From the NCBI GenBank assembly GCA_015075275.1, contig JABTUU010000001.1, positions 186,001 through 250,000 on the forward strand: 64,000 nucleotides of DNA, written 5' to 3'. The stretch comes from Anaerolineales bacterium (lineage in GTDB: Bacteria > Chloroflexota > Anaerolineae > Anaerolineales > Villigracilaceae). The position numbers and the translations under genes are program-made. Position 1 is the first letter of the stretch, and every line of letters begins with the position of its first letter. The notes below the pieces were generated by a model, which saw only the letters and a program-made list of their open reading frames with translations, searched no databases and was not told the origin of the DNA. Below are positions 8,670-17,261 of the stretch, in pieces.

Positions 8670-9182
8670 TTATTTCTTCGACACTTTTCGCGGAACGCGC
8701 TTGGGTTTGGCGGGGGGTTCCTCCGGCGGCGTAGGCGCTTCTTCCACTAGAGTTGGGACGACAAGCTGAGGATCGAGCAACGAGGCGGGCAGAGGAGAAG
8801 GAGGCGGCGGAGGCGTCAAGCGAAACGGCTCATTCAAACGAACAAAGTATTCCTTGACAGCGGCATCGTTGTAGAAGACAAGCGAGAGGATACCGACCGC
8901 TACGGCAAAGAAGTTGCCGGTTAGCGCGCAAGCGATCTCAAGCACGGCGATGTTTGTGGATGGTTTGACGGCTTGCGGCGGGTTACTGAAGAGTTTTGCC
9001 GCATAGATCAGTTCGAAGACGCCGAGGACGGTTGGTAGGATCGTGAGCGGCACGCAGACAATGCCGATTAGAGTGGCGATTGCGGTAGCCGAAGCGGCGA
9101 ATCCCCAGAAGAGGTTGACTATGCCGCTGGTGAGCGTGGTCCATGCAATAACGTGAACGAGGGTGGGTTTTTGAATGTTCAT
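8670..9182 (-). CDS. Hypothetical membrane protein with proline-rich tail
   Basis: This 170-residue protein has four hydrophobic segments (about 10-30, 35-62, 77-103) and then a cytoplasmic or external tail that is strongly proline-rich (LTPPPPPSPLP...PTPPEEPPAKPKRVPRK) and ends in basic residues. I do not recognise a domain. The tail could bind partner proteins or nucleic acid; that is inference. It is single-gene, bounded by a palindrome after and a 100 bp gap before. Confidence 0.6.
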   Translation of the reverse strand: MNIQKPTLVHVIAWTTLTSGIVNLFWGFAASATAIATLIGIVCVPLTILPTVLGVFELIYAAKLFSNPPQAVKPSTNIAVLEIACALTGNFFAVAVGILSLVFYNDAAVKEYFVRLNEPFRLTPPPPPSPLPASLLDPQLVVPTLVEEAPTPPEEPPAKPKRVPRKVSKK

Positions 9183-9242
9183 AACTTTCTCCTGATTTAT
9201 TCTCTATGGCTTATACGAGAGTTCAGGAGATTGGTTGCAAAC

Positions 9243-9268
9243 AAAAAAGCCCGCTTGTTCGCGGGCTT
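9243..9268 (-). terminator. Intrinsic terminator
   Basis: Read on the minus strand, AGCCCGC-loop-GCGGGCT is followed by TTTTTTG. It lies 22 bases after the stop of the DUF4013 gene and serves that gene. Confidence 0.9.
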
Positions 9269-9289
9269 CGATAGTTCACAATAAAGCGT

Positions 9290-10021
9290 CTAAGCGACAG
9301 TCATAGATTCGTTTTGTCTGACGGCGATGTTGCCAAATTGACCGAATAAGTGAGCGTAAACTGCTGTCGTGTAGGCTACGACGCCAAGTGTAACTGCCAC
9401 TGCAGCGATCTGACCGAGACATGGGATGAGATTGAGAATGGTTTGCGCGACACCGACGACAAAGCTGGCTCCTAAACCTAGTCCGATATTGACCGCCCAA
9501 GCGGTGACGAACGGCGATAAGTTTTGGCTGATCAAACTGAAAACATCGCGGAATTTGAAGCACGAAGCGAGCGTCCCCTCGCGGGCGAAGATGATGAGGA
9601 TGGCAGGATAAATAACCGACAATGCCAACGCATAAATAATGAAGACGCACAGCAAACACACGAACAGCGCGCTTCCAAGCCCGGCAATTGCTATCGCAAG
9701 ATCGTCTAGGTCGCTGTTGCCAGAGAGAATGGCAGGCACGATCATAAAACTCAACGGCAGGCAGAAGACAACGATGAGGGGCAGGGCATATACAAGACTC
9801 GCAACCGTTAGTAACAGTCCATCCATAAATTTCTTGCCGAGGTCGTCCCAGGTGGGCAAGAGTTCGGGCGAATTATTCATCACGTTGCGGATGATGCCGA
9901 CCATGTAACCCGTCCATGCGAAATTGAGGATAGGAATGAAGGTGATCAACGCGCCCAGTCCGAGTTTGCCTATCCAGTTTTTGTCGTCGAATACGAAAGA
10001 GAATGACTTGCCGATATCCAT
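9290..10021 (-). CDS. DUF4013 membrane protein
   Basis: The 243-residue protein begins MDIGKSFSFVFDDKNWIGKLGLGAL, the typical DUF4013 opening, and has about six hydrophobic segments including a long LLLTVASLVYALPLIVV stretch. DUF4013 proteins are small integral membrane proteins of unknown function, common in Chloroflexota, Firmicutes and archaea. Its own terminator follows and a different terminator lies upstream, so it is a single transcription unit. Confidence 0.8.
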   Translation of the reverse strand: MDIGKSFSFVFDDKNWIGKLGLGALITFIPILNFAWTGYMVGIIRNVMNNSPELLPTWDDLGKKFMDGLLLTVASLVYALPLIVVFCLPLSFMIVPAILSGNSDLDDLAIAIAGLGSALFVCLLCVFIIYALALSVIYPAILIIFAREGTLASCFKFRDVFSLISQNLSPFVTAWAVNIGLGLGASFVVGVAQTILNLIPCLGQIAAVAVTLGVVAYTTAVYAHLFGQFGNIAVRQNESMTVA

Positions 10022-10073
10022 GTGAATCTCCGAGAAAAGCTTTCTATAAGAAGTCTATCATAAAAAATTAAAT

Positions 10074-10102
10074 AAAAAAGGCTCACTGTTGGCAGTGAGC
10101 CT
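10074..10102 (-). terminator. Intrinsic terminator
   Basis: On the minus strand GGCTCACTG-CCAA-CAGTGAGCC is followed by TTTTTTATTT. It closes the DUF4870 gene. Confidence 0.9.
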
Positions 10103-10120
10103 TTGATAGTCTGCGTAAGC

Positions 10121-10456
10121 CTACGCCCAGCCTTGTTTCTTGATGAAATCAGTGAGCATAGGAATATTGACTGTTTGACCCTGATACGCCTGGTAAGCCC
10201 AATACAGGAACACCAGCCACAATACCGGTACGCATAATCCGCCGAAACCAACTGTTACAGTTGTAATGATGGTCGCGATAATCCAGAAGGCGATGCTCGC
10301 CGCAATGGATTGGACGGCGTGGAACTTAATGAACGGACGGGCTTTCTTATCTTCCATCAGCAATACGATGATGCCGATAAGAGGCGCGAAGACATAGCTT
10401 AATGCCGCCCACAACTTATCGTCGCTGGTAATATTCTGTACAGGTTCTTGAGACAT
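10121..10456 (-). CDS. DUF4870 membrane protein
   Basis: A 111-residue protein with DDKLWAALSYVFAPLIGIIVLLME, then FIKFHAVQSI, the hallmark of DUF4870 small membrane proteins, followed by two more helices. I chose ATG at 10456 because GGAGGAA sits six bases before it; an in-frame TTG twelve bases upstream overlaps that site. Function unknown. It resembles the adjacent DUF4013 gene only in being a small membrane protein with its own terminator. Confidence 0.82.
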   Translation of the reverse strand: MSQEPVQNITSDDKLWAALSYVFAPLIGIIVLLMEDKKARPFIKFHAVQSIAASIAFWIIATIITTVTVGFGGLCVPVLWLVFLYWAYQAYQGQTVNIPMLTDFIKKQGWA

Positions 10457-10586
10457 GTGTTCCTCCAAAGATAGACAAAACTAGTGTAGATTTCTGTTAT
10501 TCTACAACCAAATGAAATAATGTGCAACAGGCTTTAATAGGAAAATAGGGGCAGAGGCATACCGCTCCTGCTGGTAAAATCCCCGC

Positions 10587-11507
10587 ATGACAAGAGCCGT
10601 TTTTATGGGTTCGCCCGAATTCGCATTGCCGAGTCTGCGCGCGCTGGCGAGCGCGTACGATGTGGTCGGCGTGGTGACGCAACCCGATCGTGCCTCGGGG
10701 CGTGGGCGCGAGGTGAAGATGCCGCCCGTCAAAACCCTCGCGCTCGAGTTGGGACTCCCCGTGATGCAACCCGAAAAACTGCGCGCGCCCGAAGCGATGG
10801 AAACTCTCCGCGCGTGGTCGCCCGATCTCATCGTCGTTGCTGCGTTCGGGCAGATCCTCAAACAGGATGTGCTGGACCTGCCGCGCTTTGGATGCCTCAA
10901 CGTGCACGCCTCATTGCTTCCGCGATGGCGCGGCGCGGCTCCCATCAATGCCGCGATTTTGCATGGCGATGAGGTGACCGGCGTGACCATCATGAAAATG
11001 GACGCGGGACTCGACACCGGCGCGATGCTGGCGAAGAAATCTATGCGCCTCCCTCCCGACGGGACGGCTGGTTCAGTCACCGACGCGTTGTCTCACCTCG
11101 GCGCCGACTTGCTGATCGAAACCCTTCCGCGCTGGATCACTGGCGAAATTCAACCTGAGCCGCAAGATGATTCGCTCTCAACGTACGCGCCGATGATGAA
11201 AAAAGAAGATGGGCGACTCGACTTCACGCGCGATGTGAACGAACTGGAAAGACAAGTCCGCGCGTTGAGCCCGTGGCCCGGCGCGTTCATGGAATTCGAT
11301 GGGGCGGTCCTCAAAATTCATCGAGCGCATGTGGGACAAATTGTCAATTTGTCCCACGAGGCGGGGCAGAGGCTGACGCAGGCGAATCAGCCCGCCGTCG
11401 GCGCGAGAGGCGGGGTTCTCATCCTGGATGAAGTGCAGCCCGCCGGGAAAAAATCCATGAGCGGGAAATCGTTTCTTGCGGGCGCGCGTCATTGGGCTGG
11501 AGAATGA
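10587..11507 (+). CDS. fmt: Methionyl-tRNA formyltransferase
   Basis: The enzyme formylates initiator Met-tRNA using 10-formyl-THF. The catalytic trio N105, H107 and D143 is present in NVHASLLPRWRG and DAGLDTG, equivalent to N106/H108/D144 of E. coli. The C-terminal OB-like domain is present (VRALSPWPGAFMEF ... LDEVQPAGKKSMSGKSFL). Residues about 249-257 are encoded by a perfect 27-base palindrome that sits in frame in the C-terminal domain. The gene stops one base before glpK starts (TGAATG). No peptide deformylase gene is adjacent. Confidence 0.95.
   Translation: MTRAVFMGSPEFALPSLRALASAYDVVGVVTQPDRASGRGREVKMPPVKTLALELGLPVMQPEKLRAPEAMETLRAWSPDLIVVAAFGQILKQDVLDLPRFGCLNVHASLLPRWRGAAPINAAILHGDEVTGVTIMKMDAGLDTGAMLAKKSMRLPPDGTAGSVTDALSHLGADLLIETLPRWITGEIQPEPQDDSLSTYAPMMKKEDGRLDFTRDVNELERQVRALSPWPGAFMEFDGAVLKIHRAHVGQIVNLSHEAGQRLTQANQPAVGARGGVLILDEVQPAGKKSMSGKSFLAGARHWAGE
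11331..11357. repeat. In-frame 27 bp palindrome within fmt
   Basis: Arms GTGGGACAAATTG and CAATTTGTCCCAC are exact reverse complements around a single T. The palindrome is nine codons long, lies wholly inside fmt and keeps the frame. A related palindrome (GTAGGTCAAATTG arms) is at 32109-32156, also in frame. Confidence 0.85.
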
Positions 11508-13052
11508 ATGATGCCAAAATACGTCGCGGCAATTGATCAAGGCACAACTAGTACGCGGTTCATCATATTCGATCATGGCGGGAATGTAGTGTCTGTTGCC
11601 CAAAAAGAACATCAACAGATTTTTCCCAAACCCGGTTGGGTGGAACATGATCCGCTGGAGATTTGGGGGAACACAGTGGAAGTTATGCAAAAGGCGTTGG
11701 AGAAATTAAGTGATCAGTTATCAGTGACCAGTGATATTGTTGCGATTGGGATCACGAATCAACGTGAGACAACCGTTGTGTGGGATAAGAATACGGGCAA
11801 ACCAGTCTACAACGCCATCGTCTGGCAAGATACGCGGACGGATGTCATCTGCGCCAAACTTGCCAAATCAGGAGGACAGAATCGCTTTCGCAAGAAAACA
11901 GGTTTGCCGCTCGCCACGTATTTTTCGGGTCCAAAAATAAAATGGATTCTCGATCATGTGCAAGGCGCAAAAGAGAAAGCCAAACAAGGGGACTTGTTAT
12001 TTGGAACAATTGACTCGTGGCTGATTTGGAATCTCACAGGCGCGCACGTCACCGATGTGACGAACGCCTCCCGCACGATGTTGATGAATCTCAAGTCGCT
12101 GGATTGGGATGAGGAGATTCTCAAGGTGATGGGAATCCCGCGCGCAATGCTGCCGGCAATTAAATCGTCGTCTGAAATTTATGGATATGTAGGGGCGGGG
12201 TTTCCCCGCCCAATATTTGAATCAAACATACGGGGCGAGAAGACCTCGCCCCTACAAAGAATCCCCGTCGCCGGCGACCTCGGCGACCAACAAGCCGCAT
12301 TGTTCGGGCAGACGTGTTTCAAAGCAGGCGAAGCGAAGAACACCTATGGCACGGGCTGTTTCATGTTGATGAACACAGGCGAGAAACCCGTGCAAAGCAA
12401 AACGGGATTGCTCACCACGCTGGGATACAAGATCGGAAACCGCAAAGCCGTCTATGCGTTGGAGGGTTCGATAGCGATTGCGGGCGCGCTTGTCCAGTGG
12501 CTGAGGGATAATTTGGGATTGATCCAATCTTCGGCGGAGGTGGAAACGTTGGCGAAGTCTGTCGAAGATAACGGCGGAATCTATTTCGTCCCCGCGTTCA
12601 GCGGACTCTATGCTCCATATTGGAAATCCGATGCGCGCGGCGTGATCGTGGGGATGACGCGCTACGTCAACAAAGGTCACATCGCCCGCGCCGCGCTCGA
12701 AGCGACAGCCTACCAAACGCGCGAAGTGTTGGACGCGATGGAAAAAGATTCGGGCGTGAAATTAACGTCGCTCAAAGTGGACGGCGGCATGGTCTTCAAT
12801 GAATTGCTCATGCAATTTCAATCGGACATTTTGAACGTCCCGGTGGTGCGACCCAAAGTGGCAGAGACCACGTCGCTCGGCGCGGCATACGCGGCGGGAC
12901 TCGCCGTCGGCTTTTGGAAAGATTTCGACGAATTGAAAAACAACTGGGGCAAAGATAAAGAATGGCATCCCTCGATGGACTCGAAAGGACGAAAGACGTT
13001 ATACTCGGGCTGGAAGAAAGCGATCACGCGCGCTTTTGATTGGGTTGAATAA
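11508..13052 (+). CDS. glpK: Glycerol kinase
   Basis: The FGGY kinase phosphorylates glycerol to sn-glycerol-3-phosphate. Landmarks are [15 protein letters not shown] (ATP loop), [44 protein letters not shown] and [11 protein letters not shown]. The next gene is glpD, so the pair routes glycerol to dihydroxyacetone phosphate. Two insertions are visible: codons about 68-76 (SDQLSVTSD) come from a GTGATCAGTT-type repeat, and residues about 228-250 come from an inverted pair of REP palindromes. The latter replaces the loop that in E. coli GlpK contributes to fructose-1,6-bisphosphate binding. The glpF uptake gene is absent nearby. Confidence 0.95.
   Translation: MMPKYVAAIDQGTTSTRFIIFDHGGNVVSVAQKEHQQIFPKPGWVEHDPLEIWGNTVEVMQKALEKLSDQLSVTSDIVAIGITNQRETTVVWDKNTGKPVYNAIVWQDTRTDVICAKLAKSGGQNRFRKKTGLPLATYFSGPKIKWILDHVQGAKEKAKQGDLLFGTIDSWLIWNLTGAHVTDVTNASRTMLMNLKSLDWDEEILKVMGIPRAMLPAIKSSSEIYGYVGAGFPRPIFESNIRGEKTSPLQRIPVAGDLGDQQAALFGQTCFKAGEAKNTYGTGCFMLMNTGEKPVQSKTGLLTTLGYKIGNRKAVYALEGSIAIAGALVQWLRDNLGLIQSSAEVETLAKSVEDNGGIYFVPAFSGLYAPYWKSDARGVIVGMTRYVNKGHIARAALEATAYQTREVLDAMEKDSGVKLTSLKVDGGMVFNELLMQFQSDILNVPVVRPKVAETTSLGAAYAAGLAVGFWKDFDELKNNWGKDKEWHPSMDSKGRKTLYSGWKKAITRAFDWVE
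11709..11735. repeat. GTGATCAGTTATCAGTG-type repeat in glpK
   Basis: The stretch AGTGATCAGTTATCAGTGAC followed by CAGTGAT is a near-tandem set of CAGT-GAT units of the kind seen dispersed in many large bacterial genomes. It encodes SDQLSVTSD just before the conserved GITNQRET segment and keeps the frame. Only one copy is in this window, so its repeat nature is judged by pattern. Confidence 0.5.
12189..12255. repeat. REPIN-like inverted REP pair inside glpK
   Basis: Two hairpins face each other: GTAGGGGCGGGG-TTT-CCCCGCCC and GGGGCGAGAAGACCTCGCCCC-TAC, with a 20-base spacer. The outer arms also pair with each other (GTAGGGGCG / CGCCCCTAC), which is the REPIN arrangement of two REPs in inverted orientation. 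The 67-base element lies inside glpK and the frame stays open. The same unit occurs in the RAYT gene at 35667-35752 and as a single unit at 36838-36859. Confidence 0.85.
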
Positions 13053-13058
13053 AAAAAT

Positions 13059-13105
13059 ACTGCGTACTACATAGTACGTAATACGCAATACGAAATATGA
13101 AATAC
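13059..13105. repeat. TGCGTACTAC / GTACGTAATACGCA palindromic repeat before glpD
   Basis: The region between glpK and glpD has GTAC-TACATA-GTAC nested in TGCGTA...TACGCA and followed by AATACGAAATATGAAATAC, a degenerate run of AATACGNA units. It takes up the whole 44-base gap and overlaps the first glpD ATG. Its effect on glpD translation start is unclear. Confidence 0.55.
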
Positions 13106-14803
13106 ATCACCATGAATCGTAGTGAAACCCTCTCCGCCCTCAAAAAGAACCCAACCCCCTCCGTCCTCATCATCGGCGGAGGGATTAATGGCATTGGCGC
13201 GTTCCGCGACCTCGCCATCAACGGCGTGGATGTTCTGCTCGTGGAGCGCGGCGATTTTTGTTCTGGCGCGTCGTCCGCCTCGTCGCACATGGCGCACGGC
13301 GGGATTCGTTATCTCGAGAATGGGGAATTTCGTCTCGTGCGCGAAGCCGTACGCGAACGCAACCTCATGTTGCAGAACGCGCCGCACATCGTCAAGCCGC
13401 TTCCCACAGCCATTCCCATTTTCAAACGATTCTCCGGTCTGCTCAACGCGCCGCTCAAATTTTTTGGCTGGCTCGATAAGCCCAGCGAACGCGGCTCGCT
13501 CGTCATCAAGATCGGCTTGCTGTTTTACGACGCGTTTACCGGCAAAGGACGCGCGGTTCCGCGTCACAAATTTTTCTCGCGCAAAAAATCCATCGCGCAA
13601 TGGAATCAGATCAATCCTGAGATCGTCAACACGGCGGTGTATTACGACGGCGCGATTCTCAACCCCGAGCGGCTCGGCATCGAATTGATCCTCGACGCCG
13701 AATCTGAAAATACAAACGCGCATGCGCTCAACTACGTCAGCATGGTGGGCGGCGCGGAAAACACGATCATCCTGCGCGACGAACTCACCGATGAAACCTA
13801 CGACGTGCGTCCGAAACTCGTCATCAATGCGGCGGGCGCGTGGATCGACTCGACCAACAAAAAACTCGGCGTGTCCACAAATTTCATCGGCGGCGCGAAA
13901 GGTTCGCACATCGTGGTGGATCATCCCGAACTGCGCGCGGCGATCGGCGATCACGAATTTTTCTTCGAGAACGACGACGGCCGCATCGTGTTGATTTTTC
14001 CGCTGTTCGATAAAGTCCTCATCGGCACCTCCGACATCCCCATCGAGAATCCCGAAGAGGCGCGTTGCACGGATGATGAAGTGGATTATTTTCTGCGGAT
14101 GACGAGCCGCGTCTTTCCGGACCTCGACCTGACTCGCCAGCGCATCGTTTTTCGCTACTCCGGCGTTCGCCCGCTCCCGCGCTCCACCGCGAAGACCGTC
14201 AGCCAAATTTCGCGCGATCACAGCATCGAAGTCCCCAGCGGCGACTGGACCAATCTCACGTTCCCGGTCTTTTCCCTCGTCGGCGGCAAGTGGACGTCCT
14301 TCCGCGCGTTCGGCGAACAAGCGGCTGATAAAGCGCTTGCCTTCCTCGGTCTGACGCGCAAGCGCGACACGCGTTCCCTGCCCATCGGCGGCGGGCGCGG
14401 ATACGCGCGCGATATCGAGGAATCGAAGCGTCACATGGGAAGCCTCTTCGCGTGGACGGGCGTTTCGCAAGAGCGGCTGAAAATTTTATTCGCGCGCTAC
14501 GGCACCCGCGCCGAAGCCATCGCAACCTACATCAACGGCGGCACAGACTCCGCGCTCGAGTCTCTGCCCGATTATTCGTTTCGTGAGATCGCCTACCTCG
14601 TTCAACATGAAAAGATCGTTCACCTCGACGATTTTCTGTTGAGGCGATCCATGCTCGCCATGCTGGGACGGTTAACGCGCGAGATGATCCTCGAACTCAC
14701 ACACACGCTGGGCGACATCCTCGGCTGGGACGGCGAACAGAAAAAAGCCGAAGCGGCGCGAGCGCTGTCCATTTTGGCAGACAGGCACGAGGTCCGATTG
14801 TGA
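13097..14803 (+). CDS. glpD: FAD-dependent glycerol-3-phosphate dehydrogenase
   Basis: The flavoprotein oxidises sn-glycerol-3-phosphate to dihydroxyacetone phosphate and passes electrons to the quinone pool at the membrane face. The FAD loop IIGGGINGIGAFRDLA (about 25-40), the ERGDFCSGASSASSHMAHGGIRYLE segment and the C-terminal DAO helical domain are clear, and the length (568) fits GlpD/GlpA. ATG at 13097 or 13112 (MNRSETL) could be the start; the first overlaps an AATACGAAAT-type repeat. The gene follows glpK by 44 bases. A 467-codon open frame on the opposite strand is a shadow. Confidence 0.93.
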   Translation: MKYITMNRSETLSALKKNPTPSVLIIGGGINGIGAFRDLAINGVDVLLVERGDFCSGASSASSHMAHGGIRYLENGEFRLVREAVRERNLMLQNAPHIVKPLPTAIPIFKRFSGLLNAPLKFFGWLDKPSERGSLVIKIGLLFYDAFTGKGRAVPRHKFFSRKKSIAQWNQINPEIVNTAVYYDGAILNPERLGIELILDAESENTNAHALNYVSMVGGAENTIILRDELTDETYDVRPKLVINAAGAWIDSTNKKLGVSTNFIGGAKGSHIVVDHPELRAAIGDHEFFFENDDGRIVLIFPLFDKVLIGTSDIPIENPEEARCTDDEVDYFLRMTSRVFPDLDLTRQRIVFRYSGVRPLPRSTAKTVSQISRDHSIEVPSGDWTNLTFPVFSLVGGKWTSFRAFGEQAADKALAFLGLTRKRDTRSLPIGGGRGYARDIEESKRHMGSLFAWTGVSQERLKILFARYGTRAEAIATYINGGTDSALESLPDYSFREIAYLVQHEKIVHLDDFLLRRSMLAMLGRLTREMILELTHTLGDILGWDGEQKKAEAARALSILADRHEVRL

Positions 14804-14827
14804 GGCGGATGGTAGAATAGCGTCCCG

Positions 14828-15739
14828 ATGAATATTTCCATTGTTGTCCCCGTCTATCGCGGCGAAGCGTTGATCGAGTCTCTCGTCGAACGCTTGGCGA
14901 AATCGCTTCCCGCGTTCTCAAAAAAATACGAAGTCTTGCTTGTCAACGACGGCAGTCCGATAATAGTTGGGATGTGATTCAAAACTTGGCGCGTAAATAC
15001 AAGTGGGTGAGAGGCATCCGCCTGATGCGAAATTACGGACAGCACAACGCCACGCTCTGCGGAGTCCGCGCCGCGCAATATGAGATTACGATCACGATGG
15101 ATCAGGACTGCAACATCCGCCCGAAGAAATTCCCATTTTGTTGAAACAACTCGAAAACGGATTCGACGTGGTCTACGGCGCGCCGAAAAAATTACCGCAG
15201 GGATTCTTGCGCAACGCGATGACCGCGAACATCAAGAATATCCTGGCGCGTGTGATGGGCGTCCCGTCTGTGAAAACATATCCGCGTTCCGCGCCTTTCG
15301 CACCGAGTTGCGCAACGCCTTCACGAACTTTCAAAGCCCCACGTTGATCATTGACGTGTTGCTCTCGTGGGGCGCCTCGCGCTTTACGTCCGTTCCCGTT
15401 GAGATCGAAAAACCCGAAGAACGCTCGAACTATAATTTTTCCGCGTTGGTGAAAGCAGCATTGTTGATCCTCACAGGCTACAGTACCACGCCCCTGCGTC
15501 TGGCAAGTTGGATCGGATTTGTGATGACCGTGTTTGGGCTTGGCGTGTTCATCTATGTGGTCATCATTTCGTTTATGGAGGGCGGCATCCCGGGCTTTCC
15601 GTTCCTCGCTTCCATTATCGCGTTATTCAGCGGGGCACAGTTGTTCGCGCTGGGAATCTTTGGCGAATATCTGGCGCGTATGTTCGACCGCAGTATGGAT
15701 CGTCCCGCGTACGTCGTTCAAGAAACGGCGGGCGAATGA
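14828..15739 (+). pseudogene. GT2 (GtrB/ArnC-like) glycosyltransferase with three single-base deletions
   Basis: Read with corrections, this encodes a complete polyprenyl-phosphate glycosyltransferase: NISIVVPVYRGE, LLVNDGSP, MRNYGQHNATLCG, a D-x-D-type MDQDLQHPPEE, and two C-terminal membrane helices (WIGFVMTVFGLGVFIYVV; LASIIALFSGAQLFALGIFGEYLARM). As written, the frame breaks near 14963 (a G missing in CCGGAT), 15106 (a C missing in GACCTG) and 15280 (an A missing in GAAAAAC). All three are one-base losses in short homopolymers within 320 bases, so sequencing error is as likely as decay. The stop overlaps the WbqC start by ATGA. Confidence 0.75.
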
Positions 15740-16425
15740 ACGTCGTCATCTTGCAGCCATCCTACATCCCGTGGCGCGGCTACTTCGACCAGATCCGCCG
15801 CGCGGACTTGTTCATCTTTTATGATGATGTTCAATACGACAAACATGGCTGGCGCAATCGCAACCTGATCAAAACGCATCAGGGAAAACAGTGGCTCACG
15901 ATTCCTGTCCATTCCAAAGGCGCTACACAGGGCGCGCTCGTCAAAGATATTCGTATAGATTGGTCAAAGCCGTGGGCTAGAAGTCACCTCAAGGCGTTGA
16001 CGGTTTCATACTCCAAAGCGCCTTGCTTTAAGGAATATTTGCCGTTGCTGAATGACCTGTACCAACGGAGCGATGAATTCCTTGCCGATTTCACGATTGA
16101 GAGCTCGATTCTCCTTGCGCGGACGTTGGGATTCAACTCTACGGAATTTATCCGCTCTTCTACATTGACTGATATTACGGGTCGTAAGACCGATCGCGTC
16201 ATTAATGCGCTCAAGCGAGTCGGCGCAACGCATTATATTTGCGGTCCATCGGCGAGTTCCTATATGGAGCCTGAAAAGTTCGATGCGGCGGGGATTACGT
16301 TTGAATATATAAACTATAATTATCCCGAATATTCACAGATGTATCCGCCGTATGACCCATATGTTTCGATCCTTGATCTGATATTCATGACGGGCAATGA
16401 GGCAAATGGCTATTTTGATATATAG
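15736..16425 (+). CDS. WbqC-like family protein
   Basis: The sequence opens VVILQPSYIPWRGYFDQI, followed by DLFIFYDDVQYDKHGWRNRN and the LTIPV segment, all typical of the WbqC family. These proteins are encoded in O-antigen and surface polysaccharide clusters and are thought to act in sugar amine modification or glycine transfer; the reaction is not settled. At 229 residues it is full length. ATG at 15736 overlaps the stop of the glycosyltransferase and the gene is followed by a methyltransferase 13 bases later, so it sits in a surface-sugar operon. Confidence 0.85.
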   Translation: MNVVILQPSYIPWRGYFDQIRRADLFIFYDDVQYDKHGWRNRNLIKTHQGKQWLTIPVHSKGATQGALVKDIRIDWSKPWARSHLKALTVSYSKAPCFKEYLPLLNDLYQRSDEFLADFTIESSILLARTLGFNSTEFIRSSTLTDITGRKTDRVINALKRVGATHYICGPSASSYMEPEKFDAAGITFEYINYNYPEYSQMYPPYDPYVSILDLIFMTGNEANGYFDI

Positions 16426-16438
16426 AGAGCAGGCAAGT

Positions 16439-17068
16439 ATGAGCATAGATGAAACCCAGAGAAAACTTGGCGAATACTTTGCTGGAAAGTTGGAAGAGTT
16501 TGGCGCGACGCCTCAGGGCGTGGATTACAACGGGATCGAATCGCAGGTCCTTCGCTTCGAGCAACTTGCGAAAGTGATCGATCCCTCCGAGGCGTTTTCC
16601 GTCATTGATTATGGAAGCGGTTATGGCGGATTATTTGATTTCTTGCACAGCAAAGGTTGGCGTTTTGAATATTATGGCATTGATCTGCTCGAAGGAATGG
16701 TCCTCGCTGGGCGCGAGACGCATAAGGACTTTCCGAACGCGCGCTTCACTACAGATGAACGCGAAGTTCCCATAGCGGATTATGTCTTAGCAAGCGGAAT
16801 TTTTAACGTCAGATTGGAAGAATCGTATTCAGATTGGCAGGACTTCACCTGCGAAACTCTCAAACGCATGGACGCGCTTTGTTCGAAAGGATTTTCCTTC
16901 AACCTGCTCACGAAATATTCCGACGCCGACCGCATGGCGCAACGCCCCGAGCTTTTTTATGGCGACCCGCTGTTCTTCTTTGATTTCTGCAAACGCAACT
17001 TCTCGCGTAACGTGGCGCTTCTGCATGATTACGGGATATACGATTTCACGATTTTGGTGCGGAAGTAA
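16439..17068 (+). CDS. SAM-dependent methyltransferase, class I
   Basis: A 209-residue Rossmann-fold methyltransferase. The SAM-binding glycine motif VIDYGSGYGGLFDFL is followed by YYGIDLLEGMV (motif II acidic residue). The middle region LASGIFNVRL and the C-terminal GIYDFTILVRK close the fold. ATG at 16439 is preferred over one 42 bases upstream because it follows a GAGAGCAGGC ribosome-site-like stretch and the family start. It follows WbqC closely, so sugar methylation is possible; the substrate is unknown. Confidence 0.8.
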   Translation: MSIDETQRKLGEYFAGKLEEFGATPQGVDYNGIESQVLRFEQLAKVIDPSEAFSVIDYGSGYGGLFDFLHSKGWRFEYYGIDLLEGMVLAGRETHKDFPNARFTTDEREVPIADYVLASGIFNVRLEESYSDWQDFTCETLKRMDALCSKGFSFNLLTKYSDADRMAQRPELFYGDPLFFFDFCKRNFSRNVALLHDYGIYDFTILVRK

Positions 17069-17261
17069 GCGTATAGATCGCTGTAAACGAAGCGAGGCAG
17101 CTCCTACTTGGTTGTAAACCGCTGCAAGTCTGCTGTGCGCTTCCGTTCTTACTCCGCTCAATGACCAGCGCTTTACGGCAGAATGGATCTGCGAGATTGC
17201 GCAAACGCCGTATCGAAGGACTCCTCGGAATGACGTGCAGCGAAGTGGTAGAATCACCCTT
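17069..17261. other. Intergenic stretch with degenerate dispersed-repeat remnants
   Basis: No gene is visible in these 193 bases. The segments ATCTGCGAGATTGCGCAAA and CGAAGGACTCCTCGGAATGACG resemble worn copies of the ATTGCGAG...CGCAATGAC fold-back family seen complete at 33212-33313. No clear promoter or terminator was found. Confidence 0.4.

Noticed and set aside
13067-14470. 467-codon open frame antisense to glpD
   Set aside because: It mirrors the codon bias of glpD, has no ribosome site and no family resemblance (long arginine/alanine/valine-rich low-complexity translation). glpD is clearly the coding strand.
14828-14992. In-frame TGA as selenocysteine in the broken glycosyltransferase
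   Set aside because: The TGA arises from a one-base shift: correcting a missing G restores the family sequence without any UGA, and no Cys/Sec is expected there.
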